64,000 bases of DNA from an uncultured Verrucomicrobiota bacterium (GCA_903898675.1 CAIUGM010000022.1:288293-352292); one strand, 5' to 3'; shown: positions 46,551 through 55,805, numbered from the stretch's first letter. Numbers and translations are program-made. The notes: a model not told the origin generated them from the sequence alone.

Positions 46551-47354
46551 TTACTTCACCGCCAGCGCCACGCGAAACCCGAGTTCGTCGTTCGCGCTCT
46601 CCTCGAACCGCGGCGTGCGGTTGGCGGACTGGAGATACGCCGGACGATCGCTGCCCCAGGAACCGCCGCGGGTCACGCGCGCCAGCCCGCCGCGCGCGTA
46701 GCGGTCGAGGCACCATTCCCAGACGTTGCCGGAAAGGTCATACAAACCAAGGCGGTTGGGCGGAAAACTCCCGACCGGTGACGTGCGCGGGTAGGGATCA
46801 CGGTAACCGCCCGGCACCACGCCCCACCACGACGGCATGCCCGCGACGGATTCGGCGCCCGCGTAGTTGCCGAAACCCGCCGGCGGCGGCCAGTCCGGAC
46901 CCCAGGGATATTCGCCGCGGCTGGTGTGCACGCGCGCCTCGGGCGTAGCGCCCTTTTCCTTTTTCAGGCCGATCGCGGTGCTCCACTCCAGGTCGGTGGG
47001 CAGACGGTAAAACTGGCGGGCGGAAATCCGGCCGGCGCGCCTTTCGACCCCGGTCAACCAGCGGCAGAACGCCAGGGCATCGCGGTAATTCACCCCGACC
47101 ACCGGATCATCGGGGGTTTGCGCAAAACCGGGATCCTTCCACGAATGCCCGTTGGGCAGCCAGTCGTGGTCGGTGGGCCCGAGCGTAAGCATCCCGGCGG
47201 CCGGCGGATGACCGGTCGCCTCCGCGAAGGCGCGGTAGTCTTTCACCCGCGTGGGATAAATCGCGAGCCGGGTCTTGGTTCCCGGCAGGCGCACGCACGA
47301 CAGGCCGGGCGGATGGGCGTCGGGACGCGGCTTTGTGCGCTTGGTCATGGCCAT
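46551..47354 (-). CDS. Formylglycine-generating-enzyme-like (SUMF1/FGE-sulfatase) protein
   Basis: 267 residues; ATG 47354 or 47348. The SUMF1 fold is indicated by PVVGVNYRDALAFCRWLTG, RLPTDLEWSTAIGL, NRLGLYDLSGNVWEWCLDRY, RVTRGGSWGSDRP and the end NDELGFRVALAVK. The paired cysteines needed by true aerobic FGE were not seen in the usual place, so a ligand-binding or other FGE-like role is as likely as sulfatase activation. No sulfatase is nearby. No signal peptide. It sits 28 bases downstream of the APC permease, probably in one operon. Confidence 0.88.
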   Translation of the reverse strand: MAMTKRTKPRPDAHPPGLSCVRLPGTKTRLAIYPTRVKDYRAFAEATGHPPAAGMLTLGPTDHDWLPNGHSWKDPGFAQTPDDPVVGVNYRDALAFCRWLTGVERRAGRISARQFYRLPTDLEWSTAIGLKKEKGATPEARVHTSRGEYPWGPDWPPPAGFGNYAGAESVAGMPSWWGVVPGGYRDPYPRTSPVGSFPPNRLGLYDLSGNVWEWCLDRYARGGLARVTRGGSWGSDRPAYLQSANRTPRFEESANDELGFRVALAVK

Positions 47355-47382
47355 ACTTGAAGCGGTCGGACCAGGCCCGGCG

Positions 47383-48771
47383 TCAGGACCGGACGGGCCC
47401 GGTCGGATTTTTCCCGCAGCGCGCGGAGATCACACACCCGATGAGCACGAGACCGAGAAAGATAAACGGCAGGTAGCAGTATGGCGCCGGCGGCAGCGGA
47501 TAGATGGTCAGGACCAGCACCAGGCCGATCACGGCCAGCGTCACGACCGCGATCAGGATGTTGACCGGCCGGAGCGCCTTCTGGCCCGCCAGGTAAACGG
47601 GCGTGCCCAAACACACGAGGAAGTAGGCGGCAATAAAACCGAACGACGCCACCTGCATCAGGTAATCCATGCCGCTGGCCAGCTCGACGCCGGCGTAGAT
47701 CAGCGTCACCGGCACGATGAGGGAAATCACGCAGATCAGCGCCATCGCCCGATGCGGCGTGGCATTCACCGGGTGCGCGTCGCCGAACCTCGGCCAGAAC
47801 TGCCCGTGCCGCGCCATGGAGTAAATCACCCGCGAGCCGGCGTTGAGCCCGCCCAGTGCGCAGACGAAGCAGCTGGTCGCCACCCCGAACGAGCTGATCC
47901 AACCCAGGGAGGCCACGCCGATCGACGCGGCAATCGCATCGAAGGGCGAGTCGGTCTGGTCGAGGGCGATCGAGTGGTCGTGCGACAGGGCCGCCAGGCA
48001 GTACGTCGAGAACAGGTAGAGCAGGCCGACCGGGATCAGGCAGTTGATCATCACCTTGGGGATCGTCGTGGTCGCGCTCTTCGCCTCCTCGCTCAGGGTG
48101 GTGGTGCTCTCGAAGCCGGCCAGCATCATGAAGGCCAGCACGAAGCCCAGGCGGAATTTTTCCGGCGTCGCGCCGGACAGCTCCAACTGCAGCCGGTCCA
48201 CCCCCTGCCCGGTGTGCAGCATGGCCACGAAGATGATGAACAGGATCACGGCGACCGAGAACAGTTCCACCACGAGCATGACCTTGGTCGACAGCTTGAT
48301 GTCGCGCCGGGCCGGCCACCACGCGGCGAGCACGATGCCGCTGGTCAGCAGCGACGACCGCAGGAGGCTGCCCGGCCAGCCCGTGAATCTCACGACCAGC
48401 AGGTCGAGGTAGAAGGCGCAAGAGAGGCCCGAGCTGGCGACGACAAACGTCAGGGCGATGACGTAGGACCAGCCCGTGAAAATCCCCGGCCACTTGCCCA
48501 GCCCCATCTGCACGTAGGTGCCGAGCGAGCCCGCCGAAACAGTGTGGGCGGCAAATTTCGTGATATTGAGCGCGATCAGGAAAAATATCCCGAGGATGCC
48601 GGCCACCAGCAGCCAGGTGGCGTTGCCCGTCTTGCCGATCAGGAGCGGGATGATGGTCCCGAGCGTGGCCGTCGGCCCCATTGTTCCGATGGTCTGCGCG
48701 ACATTTTCCAGCGCCGACAGGTAGTTGCGGCGCAAAACCGGCGCCGGACCGACAGGTGCAGGTGAACTCAT
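47383..48771 (-). CDS. APC-superfamily amino acid permease
   Basis: 462 residues from ATG 48771. An upstream frame extension is Arg/Gly-rich and rejected. About twelve TM helices. The APC start is recognisable (LENVAQTIGTMGPTATLGTI), as is the consensus FVLAFMMLAGFESTTTLSEE of TM6-7. Substrate is probably an amino acid or polyamine and cannot be set from sequence. It is divergent from the sugar ABC permease at 48923, with 151 bases between. Confidence 0.9.
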   Translation of the reverse strand: MSSPAPVGPAPVLRRNYLSALENVAQTIGTMGPTATLGTIIPLLIGKTGNATWLLVAGILGIFFLIALNITKFAAHTVSAGSLGTYVQMGLGKWPGIFTGWSYVIALTFVVASSGLSCAFYLDLLVVRFTGWPGSLLRSSLLTSGIVLAAWWPARRDIKLSTKVMLVVELFSVAVILFIIFVAMLHTGQGVDRLQLELSGATPEKFRLGFVLAFMMLAGFESTTTLSEEAKSATTTIPKVMINCLIPVGLLYLFSTYCLAALSHDHSIALDQTDSPFDAIAASIGVASLGWISSFGVATSCFVCALGGLNAGSRVIYSMARHGQFWPRFGDAHPVNATPHRAMALICVISLIVPVTLIYAGVELASGMDYLMQVASFGFIAAYFLVCLGTPVYLAGQKALRPVNILIAVVTLAVIGLVLVLTIYPLPPAPYCYLPFIFLGLVLIGCVISARCGKNPTGPVRS

Positions 48772-48922
48772 GTGGCCCCGATTTTGCAAGTTGCATGCCA
48801 GTCGGCGCCAAACCACGGCACAACCTGACGGCCCCCGCCCGGCCCGTCCCGGGTCGGGTAATGATTGACGAAACCTCGGCCGGCCGATGCAGTCTGAGGC
48901 GGTTGTCCCACGCGTAAACCCC

Positions 48923-50041
48923 ATGCCGTCTCCCCTGCGCACCCTTTTCCGGTTTCAAGAAAGCGGCCTGCTTTTCGTCATTCTGGCCCTCGGTATCCTG
49001 CTCACCGCCTTCAGCGGCACGGTGCGCATCCCGCTGTTTGAACGCGACGCCGACGGCAACCGGAAGCGCGTCTTCACCACCTCCGCCGCCGGCGAGCGCG
49101 CGCCGGCCTTCACGGTGAAGAACAAGTTTCTCAACGTCCAGAACCTCGCCCAGCTCGCCAAGGACACCAGCTTCATCGCCATCATGGCCGTCGGCATGGC
49201 GGTCGTCATCATTTCCGGCGGCATCGATCTTTCCGTCGGCTCGGTCTACGCGCTCGCCTCCGTGCTCGGCGCCCTCGTCCTGCACCGCTTCGGGCCCGAG
49301 GGACCCGGGGCCGGCACCGCCCCCTGGCTCGGCGTGCTGCTGGGCGTCGGCGCCTGCGTGGGCACGGCGGCATTGTGCGGACTCGCCACCGGCGGCCTCA
49401 TCGTCGCCCTGCGGGTGCACCCGTTCATCATCACCCTCGGCGGCATGGCCATCCTGCGGGGCATCGCGTTCGTCGTCACCAAGGGCCAGTCCGTCGGCGG
49501 CTTTCCCGCGGCGTTCCGCGACATCGTGCGCTCCGAGATCGGCGACGGCCTCAGCTACGTGCCGCTGCTCGTGATGCTGCTCGTCCTCGGGCTCGGCTGG
49601 ATCTTCCTCTCCCGGCTCGCCGCCGGCCGCCGGGTCTATGCCATCGGCGGCAACGAACTCGCCGCGCGGTTCAGCGGCATCCGCGTCGCGCGGGTCAAAC
49701 TGGGCGTCTACCTGCTTTCCGGCCTCGCCGCGGGCGTGGCCGCGCTGCTTTCACTCGGCTATTATGGCGCGGCCACCTCGGGCGACGGCCAGGGTTACGA
49801 GCTCAACGTCATCGCCGCCGCGGTCGTCGGCGGCGCGAGCCTCAGCGGCGGCCGCGGCTCGGCGCTGGGCGTCGTGCTCGGCGCGCTGATCATCCAGATG
49901 ATCAGCAGCGGCATCGTGATCCTCGGCATCGACCAGAACTACAGCCAGATCATCATCGGCTCGGTGGTGATCGCCGCGGTCGTCCTCGACAACGTCAACA
50001 CCTGGCTCGCCAAGCGCCGCCTCACTGCGAAAGCCGCCTGA
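48923..50041 (+). CDS. Sugar ABC transporter permease (RbsC-like)
   Basis: 372 residues from ATG 48923; an upstream ATG at 48887 lies in the divergent promoter region. Motifs ISGGIDLSVGSVYAL, HPFIITLGGMAILRG, YAIGGNELAARFSG and GGASLSGGRG are those of the ribose/xylose-type permeases. An inserted hydrophilic block (PLFERDADGNRKRVF, about residues 28-60) is longer than in RbsC. It is the first gene of a permease / binding protein / ATPase set with inverted repeats in each gap. Confidence 0.92.
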   Translation: MPSPLRTLFRFQESGLLFVILALGILLTAFSGTVRIPLFERDADGNRKRVFTTSAAGERAPAFTVKNKFLNVQNLAQLAKDTSFIAIMAVGMAVVIISGGIDLSVGSVYALASVLGALVLHRFGPEGPGAGTAPWLGVLLGVGACVGTAALCGLATGGLIVALRVHPFIITLGGMAILRGIAFVVTKGQSVGGFPAAFRDIVRSEIGDGLSYVPLLVMLLVLGLGWIFLSRLAAGRRVYAIGGNELAARFSGIRVARVKLGVYLLSGLAAGVAALLSLGYYGAATSGDGQGYELNVIAAAVVGGASLSGGRGSALGVVLGALIIQMISSGIVILGIDQNYSQIIIGSVVIAAVVLDNVNTWLAKRRLTAKAA

Positions 50042-50042
50042 T

Positions 50043-50175
50043 TTTTTAACCACGGATTTCACGAATATACACGGATGAATACCCAAGACCGTTAATCTTC
50101 ATCACCGCTTTAAACTCCATATCTGCAGTTTCCCGGTCTTTATCCGTGATCATCCGTGAAATCCGTGGTCAAAAA
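50043..50175. repeat. CCACGGAT long inverted repeat
   Basis: The left arm TTTTTTAACCACGGATTTCA begins right after the permease stop. The right arm ends ATCCGTGGTCAAAAA before the binding-protein gene. Arms of about 40 bases are nearly perfect reverse complements around a 45-base centre. Confidence 0.8.
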
Positions 50176-50192
50176 CCTCCCTTCTTAATCCC

Positions 50193-51146
50193 ATGAAAAA
50201 AATCCTATCCCTCCTCGCCGTCTCCCTCGCCTCCGCCGTGCTCGCCTCCGCCGCGCCGCGCGTGATCACCATCGGCCTGGTCGCCAAGTCCCAGGGCAAC
50301 CCCGTCTTCCAGGCCGCGCGCGTGGGCGCCGAGGACGCCGCCAGGGAACTGGGCGCGAAGTACGACCTGAACATCAAGATCGACTGGCGCACGCCCAACG
50401 AGGAGGACGCCCAGAAGCAGGCCGAGGCCATCGAGCAGCTCGTCCTCGCCGGCGCCGAGGGCATCTCGGTCAGCTGCTCCGACGCCAACAAGCTCACCGA
50501 CGCCATCAACCGGGCGGTCGAGAACGGCGTACCGGTCGCCACCTTCGATTCCGACGCCCCCGCTTCCAAGCGCTTTGTCACCTACGGCATCGACGACCTG
50601 CAGTGCGGGATCCAGACGATGACCGAGCTGGCGAAGATCATGAACGGCAAGGGCGTCGTCGCGGTGCTCGCCGGCAACCCCAACGCCCCGAACCTCCAGA
50701 AGCGCGTGCAGGGGGTGCGCGAGGTCGCCGCCAAGTTCCCCGGCATCACGATCCGCGACGTCTATTACCACAAGGAAACCCCGCAGGACGCCGCCGCCAA
50801 GATCGAGCAGGTGATGCAGTCCAATCCCGACATCACCGGCTGGGCCTTCATCGGCGGCTGGCCGCTCTTCACCGAGCACGCCCTCAAGTGGCAGCCCGGC
50901 ACGGTGCAATGCGTGTCGGTCGACGCCCTCCCCGCCCAGCTCGCCTACATCCGCAGCGGCCACGTGCCGGTGCTGCTCGGCCAGCAGTGCTACGCCTGGG
51001 GCCACCGCACCGTCGAGCTGCTCATCAACAAGATCGTCCTGAAGCAGGACCCGCCCGCCGTGAAGGAGATCAGCGCGCTGATCCCCGTGACCAAGGACAA
51101 CGTCGAGGAATACGCCAAGAACTGGGCCAAGTGGCTGCCGAACTGA
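50193..51146 (+). CDS. Sugar ABC transporter substrate-binding protein (RbsB-like)
   Basis: 317 residues with a signal peptide (KILSLLAVSLASAVLASAAP). Periplasmic-binding-protein fold type I: ITIGLVAKSQGNPVFQAARV, EAIEQLVLAGAEGISVSCSD, VPVATFDSD and LLGQQCYAWGHRTVELLI. It has no lipobox, unlike the AraF in this window. The sugar is unknown. Proximity to a second GH51 and galK suggests arabinose or galactose, but this is inference. Confidence 0.9.
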   Translation: MKKILSLLAVSLASAVLASAAPRVITIGLVAKSQGNPVFQAARVGAEDAARELGAKYDLNIKIDWRTPNEEDAQKQAEAIEQLVLAGAEGISVSCSDANKLTDAINRAVENGVPVATFDSDAPASKRFVTYGIDDLQCGIQTMTELAKIMNGKGVVAVLAGNPNAPNLQKRVQGVREVAAKFPGITIRDVYYHKETPQDAAAKIEQVMQSNPDITGWAFIGGWPLFTEHALKWQPGTVQCVSVDALPAQLAYIRSGHVPVLLGQQCYAWGHRTVELLINKIVLKQDPPAVKEISALIPVTKDNVEEYAKNWAKWLPN

Positions 51147-51167
51147 GCCGCGTTGCGCGGCGCAGTC

Positions 51168-51294
51168 AGTTGAAAGTTGAAAGCCCCAAGTTGAAAGACC
51201 GATCCAGCAATCCAGCGAAACACACCGGCGACGCCGGCGCAGACTTCGTGGTCCGCCTCTTTCAACTCCCAACCCTCAACTTTCAACTTCTCCG
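51168..51294. repeat. GTTGAAAG long inverted repeat
   Basis: The left arm (AGTTGAAAGTTGAAAG...AAGTTGAAAG) and right arm (CTTTCAACTC...CAACTTTCAACTT) are inverted copies of about 35 bases. It fills the gap between the binding-protein and ATPase genes. Confidence 0.8.
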
Positions 51295-51297
51295 CCA

Positions 51298-52788
51298 ATG
51301 CCTTTTCTGGAATTAAGCGGAATCACCAAGCGCTTCCCCGGCGTGCTTGCGCTGGACGGGGTCAGCTTCGCGATTGAGCGCGGCACCTGTCACGCCCTTA
51401 TCGGCGAGAACGGCGCGGGCAAGAGCACCCTCGGCAAGATTCTCGCCGGCGTGCACTGCGCGGACGGCGGGGAATTGCGGATGGACGGCCGTGTCATCGC
51501 GCCGGGCACGCCGCTGGAGGCGCGCGAGCTGGGCATCGCGATGGTGCACCAGGAACTCGCGTTCTGCCCCAATCTCAGCGTCGCGGAAAATCTTTGCCTC
51601 GGCGACTTGCCGCGCCGCGCCGGTTTTGTGCAGCGGAAGGAACTCCACGCCCGTGCCCGCGCGATGCTCGCCACCATCGGCGCGGACCTCGATCCGGCCG
51701 CCATCATCGGCACGCTCTCCACCGGGCAGGAACAGCTCGTGCAGATCGCCGCCGCCGTCGGCACCGGCGCCAAGGTCATCGTCATGGACGAGCCCTCCAG
51801 TTCCCTGTCCGCGGCCGAGACGCACGAGCTCTTCCGCCTGGTCCGCGAACTGAAGGCCCGCGGCATCACCCTCATCTATGTCTCGCACCGCCTCGAGGAA
51901 CTCTTCGCGCTCTGCGACAACATCACGGTGCTGCGCGACGGCCGCCACGTCGTCACCGAGAGCATCACCCGCACCGACCCGCACCGGGTGGTGACCCAGA
52001 TGATCGGCCGCGAACTGTTGATCCCCACGCCGGCGCACCTGGGCCGCGCGCCCGGCCACCGCCGCCTCGCGGTGCAGGGACTCTCTTCCGGCCGCAAGTT
52101 CCGCGACATCAACCTGGAGGTGCGCGCCGGCGAAATCGTCGGCGTCGCCGGCATCATCGGCGCCGGCCGCAGCGAGGTCATCGAGGCCATCTTCGGCCTC
52201 GACCCGGCGGCGACCGGCCGGGTGACCGTCAATGACGCACCGCTCCCGCTGGGCTCCATCGATGCCGCCCTCGCCGCGGGCATCGGGCTTTTGCCCGAGG
52301 ACCGCAAGCGGCAGGGTCTCGTCCTCGGCCTGAACTGCCGGGAAAACACCTCCCTCGCGATGCTGCCCGCCCTCTCCCGCGCCGGCTGGGTGCAACGAGA
52401 GCGCGAGCGCGCCCTCGCGCAGGGCTTCGTCACCCGCCTCCGCGTCAAGACCCCTTCCCTCGAGTCCCTCACCGCCGGCCTCAGCGGCGGCAACCAGCAG
52501 AAGATCGCCCTCGCCAAGTGGCTCGCCCGCTCGTGCGACGTGCTGCTGATCGACGAACCCACCCGCGGCGTCGACGTCGGCGCCAAGGCCGAGATCTACC
52601 AGCTCCTCGACGAGCTCGCCTGCGAGGGCAAGGCCCTGCTCGTCGTCTCGTCCGAGCTGCCCGAGCTGATCGGCCTCTGTCGCCGCATCCTCGTCATGCG
52701 CTCGGGCCGGCTGGCCGGCGAGGTCGCCCGCGCGGACTTCAGCGAGGCGGCGCTAATGCGTTTGATGGCGGGTGTGGCCGCAGCCTAG
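51298..52788 (+). CDS. Sugar ABC transporter ATPase (RbsA-like)
   Basis: 496 residues with tandem ABC domains: Walker A GENGAGKS (about 38-45), LSTGQEQLVQIAAAV and IVMDEPSSSLS in the first half; GIIGAGRSE and LSGGNQQKIALAKWL with LLIDEPTRGVDVG in the second. It powers the importer formed with the permease at 48923. Its stop shares a CTAG palindrome with the stop of the convergent hydrolase gene. Confidence 0.93.
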   Translation: MPFLELSGITKRFPGVLALDGVSFAIERGTCHALIGENGAGKSTLGKILAGVHCADGGELRMDGRVIAPGTPLEARELGIAMVHQELAFCPNLSVAENLCLGDLPRRAGFVQRKELHARARAMLATIGADLDPAAIIGTLSTGQEQLVQIAAAVGTGAKVIVMDEPSSSLSAAETHELFRLVRELKARGITLIYVSHRLEELFALCDNITVLRDGRHVVTESITRTDPHRVVTQMIGRELLIPTPAHLGRAPGHRRLAVQGLSSGRKFRDINLEVRAGEIVGVAGIIGAGRSEVIEAIFGLDPAATGRVTVNDAPLPLGSIDAALAAGIGLLPEDRKRQGLVLGLNCRENTSLAMLPALSRAGWVQRERERALAQGFVTRLRVKTPSLESLTAGLSGGNQQKIALAKWLARSCDVLLIDEPTRGVDVGAKAEIYQLLDELACEGKALLVVSSELPELIGLCRRILVMRSGRLAGEVARADFSEAALMRLMAGVAAA

Positions 52789-54410
52789 GGCGCCTTGGTT
52801 GCCGGCATATCCCGGCCGTTCTGATGCAATACCAAGCTGGTAACTTTGCCGCGGGCATCGCGCTGGAACGAAATCCGGGCGTTCGCGATCTTGTAGAAAA
52901 ATTCATCCGGCGCCGAGGCGAAGACCGGAGCCTTGCCCTGGCCGGTGGCCTGCACGAACAACGCGCCGCCTTCCTCGGTGACCGTGAGCACAAACGCCGG
53001 TGCCAGGGGATAACTGCCCGCGTATTCCCTCAGGGTAGCGACAGGCAAAAACACCTCCTTGGGCGGCGGCGGCAGCGATCCACGCAACGCACGTTGATCC
53101 ATTCCATTCTGGTGCAGCACCAGCGCCGTCACCTTTCCGTCCAGGCCGCGTTCGAATGAAATCTCCGCCGGGACGCCGACGATCGCAAAGCGATCAACCG
53201 CGACCGCGCGCAGCCCGAACTCCGGCTGGCCGGTGGCCTGGCCGCGCAGTGTTCCGTTCAACTCCTTGATGTCGATCGCGAACGCCGGGGAAAAGGGATA
53301 GCGACCAATGTAGCCGGCCGCATCGTTGACGGTCGTAACCTTCACCGAGGGCGGCTGGGCTCCGAGCAGCCCAAACCCCAGCGCCTCGGAACCGCGCTGA
53401 ATGTTGGCCAGGATGACAACACCCGTATCCATCGTCGGGCTGAATGCGATAAAGGCATGGCTGCCCGCCGTGGCGCCGTTGTGCCAGATCACCTGATGCG
53501 CGGGATCGTCGGTCAAAAGCCAACCCAGTCCAATGTGTCCGCCCACGTCGTCGGCCGCGTGCTGCGGCTGGATCGTCGCATTGATCGCCGCCCGCATCGG
53601 GTGCTCGTCCTTCCCCAGGCAGACGGTGAGAAATACCGCCATCTCACGGGCCGAACTCCGGAGCGCACCCGCCGGGGCAAACGCCTGGAAGGTCCAATTC
53701 GGGACGCGTTTGTCACCCACATGCCCCGGTGCCAGCTCAGCCGGCGAAGGTGAACCCGCAACACCCAGCGAGGTGGCCTTCAGGCCCAAGGGCCCGAGCA
53801 CATGCTCCTGGAGGGCGTCGGCATAACTCGTGTCCCAGGCCGCGCCCAGTGCCTCCCCCAGCACCGCCGCGCCAAAGTTGGAGTACGCCATGTGGCCGGC
53901 GGTCGAAGCCCGCCGGCCATCCCGGCGCAACGCTTCGATCAGCATGCTGCGATCGTAGGCGGCGTACGGGTCCGGATTTGCGTCCGGATTCGGGCCGATG
54001 TTCGACGGCAGCCGCGGCAGTCCCGCGGTGTGGGTTGTCAGCGCAAGCAGCGTGATCCCGGCGAGCGCCGTCTGCTCCGGGTCATCCGGTGGCAACAGAT
54101 ATTTGGCGGCCGGATCGTTGCGGCTGACTTTGCCGAGCCGCTCGCTCTCGGCGAGGAGCAGCGCGGTGAACACCTTGGTGACCGAGCCAAGTTCGAACTG
54201 CGTGTCCGGTGTGATCCGCGGCGAACCGGCGGCATCGATGTGTCCGGACTGGAAAAAGGCGGCGCCATCCGCGTCCACCCACGCGACCGACACGCCGCCC
54301 GGCTGGTCTTTGACCCAGTCGTCGAGGCGCGCCTGAATGTCAGCCGGTGGCTTGGCGAACATGGGGGTGACTGCAATTCCGGAGAGAAGGAGGAGCAAGG
54401 TGATTTTCAT
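52785..54410 (-). CDS. Serine beta-lactamase-like hydrolase with duplicated C-terminal module
   Basis: 541 residues with a signal peptide (TLLLLLSGIAVTPMFA). The class C/PBP fold has SxxK as GSVTK, YxN as YSNFG and the third motif as HNGATAG (HxG type). Such enzymes act as esterases, peptidases or lactamases. After about residue 355 come two tandem copies of a module of about 95 residues, each starting YxGxYPxxPAF and ending with a KVT(A/S)LVLHQNG block. The duplication is intact. Convergent with the ABC ATPase, overlapping by 4 bp at the stops. Confidence 0.9.
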   Translation of the reverse strand: MKITLLLLLSGIAVTPMFAKPPADIQARLDDWVKDQPGGVSVAWVDADGAAFFQSGHIDAAGSPRITPDTQFELGSVTKVFTALLLAESERLGKVSRNDPAAKYLLPPDDPEQTALAGITLLALTTHTAGLPRLPSNIGPNPDANPDPYAAYDRSMLIEALRRDGRRASTAGHMAYSNFGAAVLGEALGAAWDTSYADALQEHVLGPLGLKATSLGVAGSPSPAELAPGHVGDKRVPNWTFQAFAPAGALRSSAREMAVFLTVCLGKDEHPMRAAINATIQPQHAADDVGGHIGLGWLLTDDPAHQVIWHNGATAGSHAFIAFSPTMDTGVVILANIQRGSEALGFGLLGAQPPSVKVTTVNDAAGYIGRYPFSPAFAIDIKELNGTLRGQATGQPEFGLRAVAVDRFAIVGVPAEISFERGLDGKVTALVLHQNGMDQRALRGSLPPPPKEVFLPVATLREYAGSYPLAPAFVLTVTEEGGALFVQATGQGKAPVFASAPDEFFYKIANARISFQRDARGKVTSLVLHQNGRDMPATKAP

Positions 54411-54425
54411 GGGGATGGAAATAGG

Positions 54426-55073
54426 TTAGTTCGTTGCCAGAAGATCGGCGCGCAATTTGCTGAGTTCCTCCAGCCGCGGCTCGATCTGCCGCCGGACCGC
54501 GCGGCGGTTCATGGCCCAGATACCCCAGTAGCAGCCGGGCAGCACGAGGGCGAAATAGAGGAAGATCCAGGCCAGCGCCGCGGGATGCGCCCAAAGCGCC
54601 GGGAAGAAATCGGGCTGGGTCTGCCGGAGGATCCGGATGACCGTGAAGAAAATGATGGCCATCGCACCGACGCAGGGCGCCAGGTACCAGGACCAGACGT
54701 GGAGCAACAGCTGACGCTGGTGCTGCAGTTCGGCGATCTCCGCCTCGAGCCTGGCGAGCAACGGCACGCCGGGACCCAGCCGGTTGCGATGGGCCCGGAT
54801 GCGTTCCCGGGCGAAGAAGGCCGATACGCCCAGGATCAGGCCGATCGCCAGCGCGATCGGCCAGCCCTCCTTCCCGATATGCCACCACGTATACCCGAAC
54901 ACGCCCGACACCAGCAGGCCGGCCGAGCCCTCCAGCAGATCGCGGGCAAACAGGGTCTTGGCCAGCTTCCGGCGTTTGGCTTCGAACGTCGCGCGCAGGG
55001 CCGGCAGATCCGCCGCCGCCCCCAGCGGCAATTCCTGGCGTTTCCACAGTCCTTCGTAGTCATTCCAGTTCAT
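54426..55073 (-). CDS. Membrane protein coupled to an ECF sigma factor
   Basis: 215 residues. A soluble N-terminus of about 45 residues (WNDYEGLWKRQELP) is followed by two helices near 50-88, a coiled-coil-like stretch (LLARLEAEIAELQHQRQLLL) and two further helices. There is no zinc-binding anti-sigma motif (HxxxCxxC). Its start overlaps the sigma-factor stop by 14 bases, so it may be a divergent sigma regulator, but this is inference. Confidence 0.8.
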   Translation of the reverse strand: MNWNDYEGLWKRQELPLGAAADLPALRATFEAKRRKLAKTLFARDLLEGSAGLLVSGVFGYTWWHIGKEGWPIALAIGLILGVSAFFARERIRAHRNRLGPGVPLLARLEAEIAELQHQRQLLLHVWSWYLAPCVGAMAIIFFTVIRILRQTQPDFFPALWAHPAALAWIFLYFALVLPGCYWGIWAMNRRAVRRQIEPRLEELSKLRADLLATN

Positions 55074-55590
55074 GGCTCACTCCTTTCATCAGTTCGGCGA
55101 GTCGTTTGCGCGCACGGGTCAGCGCCACGCCCACTTGGTTTTCCGTCAGCCCGGTAATCTCGGCGATCTCGCGATAGGCGAGCCCGTCGAGTGAAAGCAG
55201 CACGAGCACCCGGTCGGAACCCGGCAGGGCGCGGATGGCCGCGTAAAGCTGGTCCAGCAGTTCCCGGTCACCCGCACTGTCGGCCGGCGACCCCGCGTCG
55301 GCCGCCACCCGTGTATAATCGGCGCCCGGTTGAAGGTGCCGCTCCCGCCGCGCAGTGCCCCGCCGCCAGGTCAGGGCGGTGTTGAGACAGACCCGGTAGA
55401 TCCAGGTGGAGGGTTTCGCCTGGCCGGCGTAGGCCGGCACCGACATCCAGAGCTGCAGCAGCAGCTCCTGCTGCAAATCGGCCGCATCCGCCGCTTCCGG
55501 CGCAAACGAGCGCGTCACTTTGACAACGATGCCGCGATGCTCCTCCAGCCAGGTCTCAAACAGGGCGGCATTGTCGGCAGTTGAACTCAT
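55060..55590 (-). CDS. ECF-type RNA polymerase sigma factor
   Basis: 176 residues. Region 2 (AADLQQELLLQLWMSVPAYA and PSTWIYRVCLNTALTWRR) and region 4 (LPGSDRVLVLLSLDGLAYRE, IAEITGLTENQVGVALTRAR) are clear, with a short linker. It directs RNA polymerase to a specific promoter set, unknown here. It is the first gene of a two-gene operon with the membrane protein at 54426. Confidence 0.93.
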   Translation of the reverse strand: MSSTADNAALFETWLEEHRGIVVKVTRSFAPEAADAADLQQELLLQLWMSVPAYAGQAKPSTWIYRVCLNTALTWRRGTARRERHLQPGADYTRVAADAGSPADSAGDRELLDQLYAAIRALPGSDRVLVLLSLDGLAYREIAEITGLTENQVGVALTRARKRLAELMKGVSHELE

Positions 55591-55805
55591 CTACCCTGAT
55601 TAGTCGCCGCTCGCCGCCATTCCTTACAGCCTATTTCACCGGCAACCCATCTGCGGATTGTAAGCGGCCAAGCGGCCGCCGCCCAGAATCGATCCGGTTG
55701 TCTCGCGAAGGAAGCGAAGGGTGCGAAGGAACCCCTCGATCGAACCTTCGTAACCTTTGCTTCCTGCGCGCGACCCCCCCCGTTTCATCTCGCAAACCCC
55801 AACAC

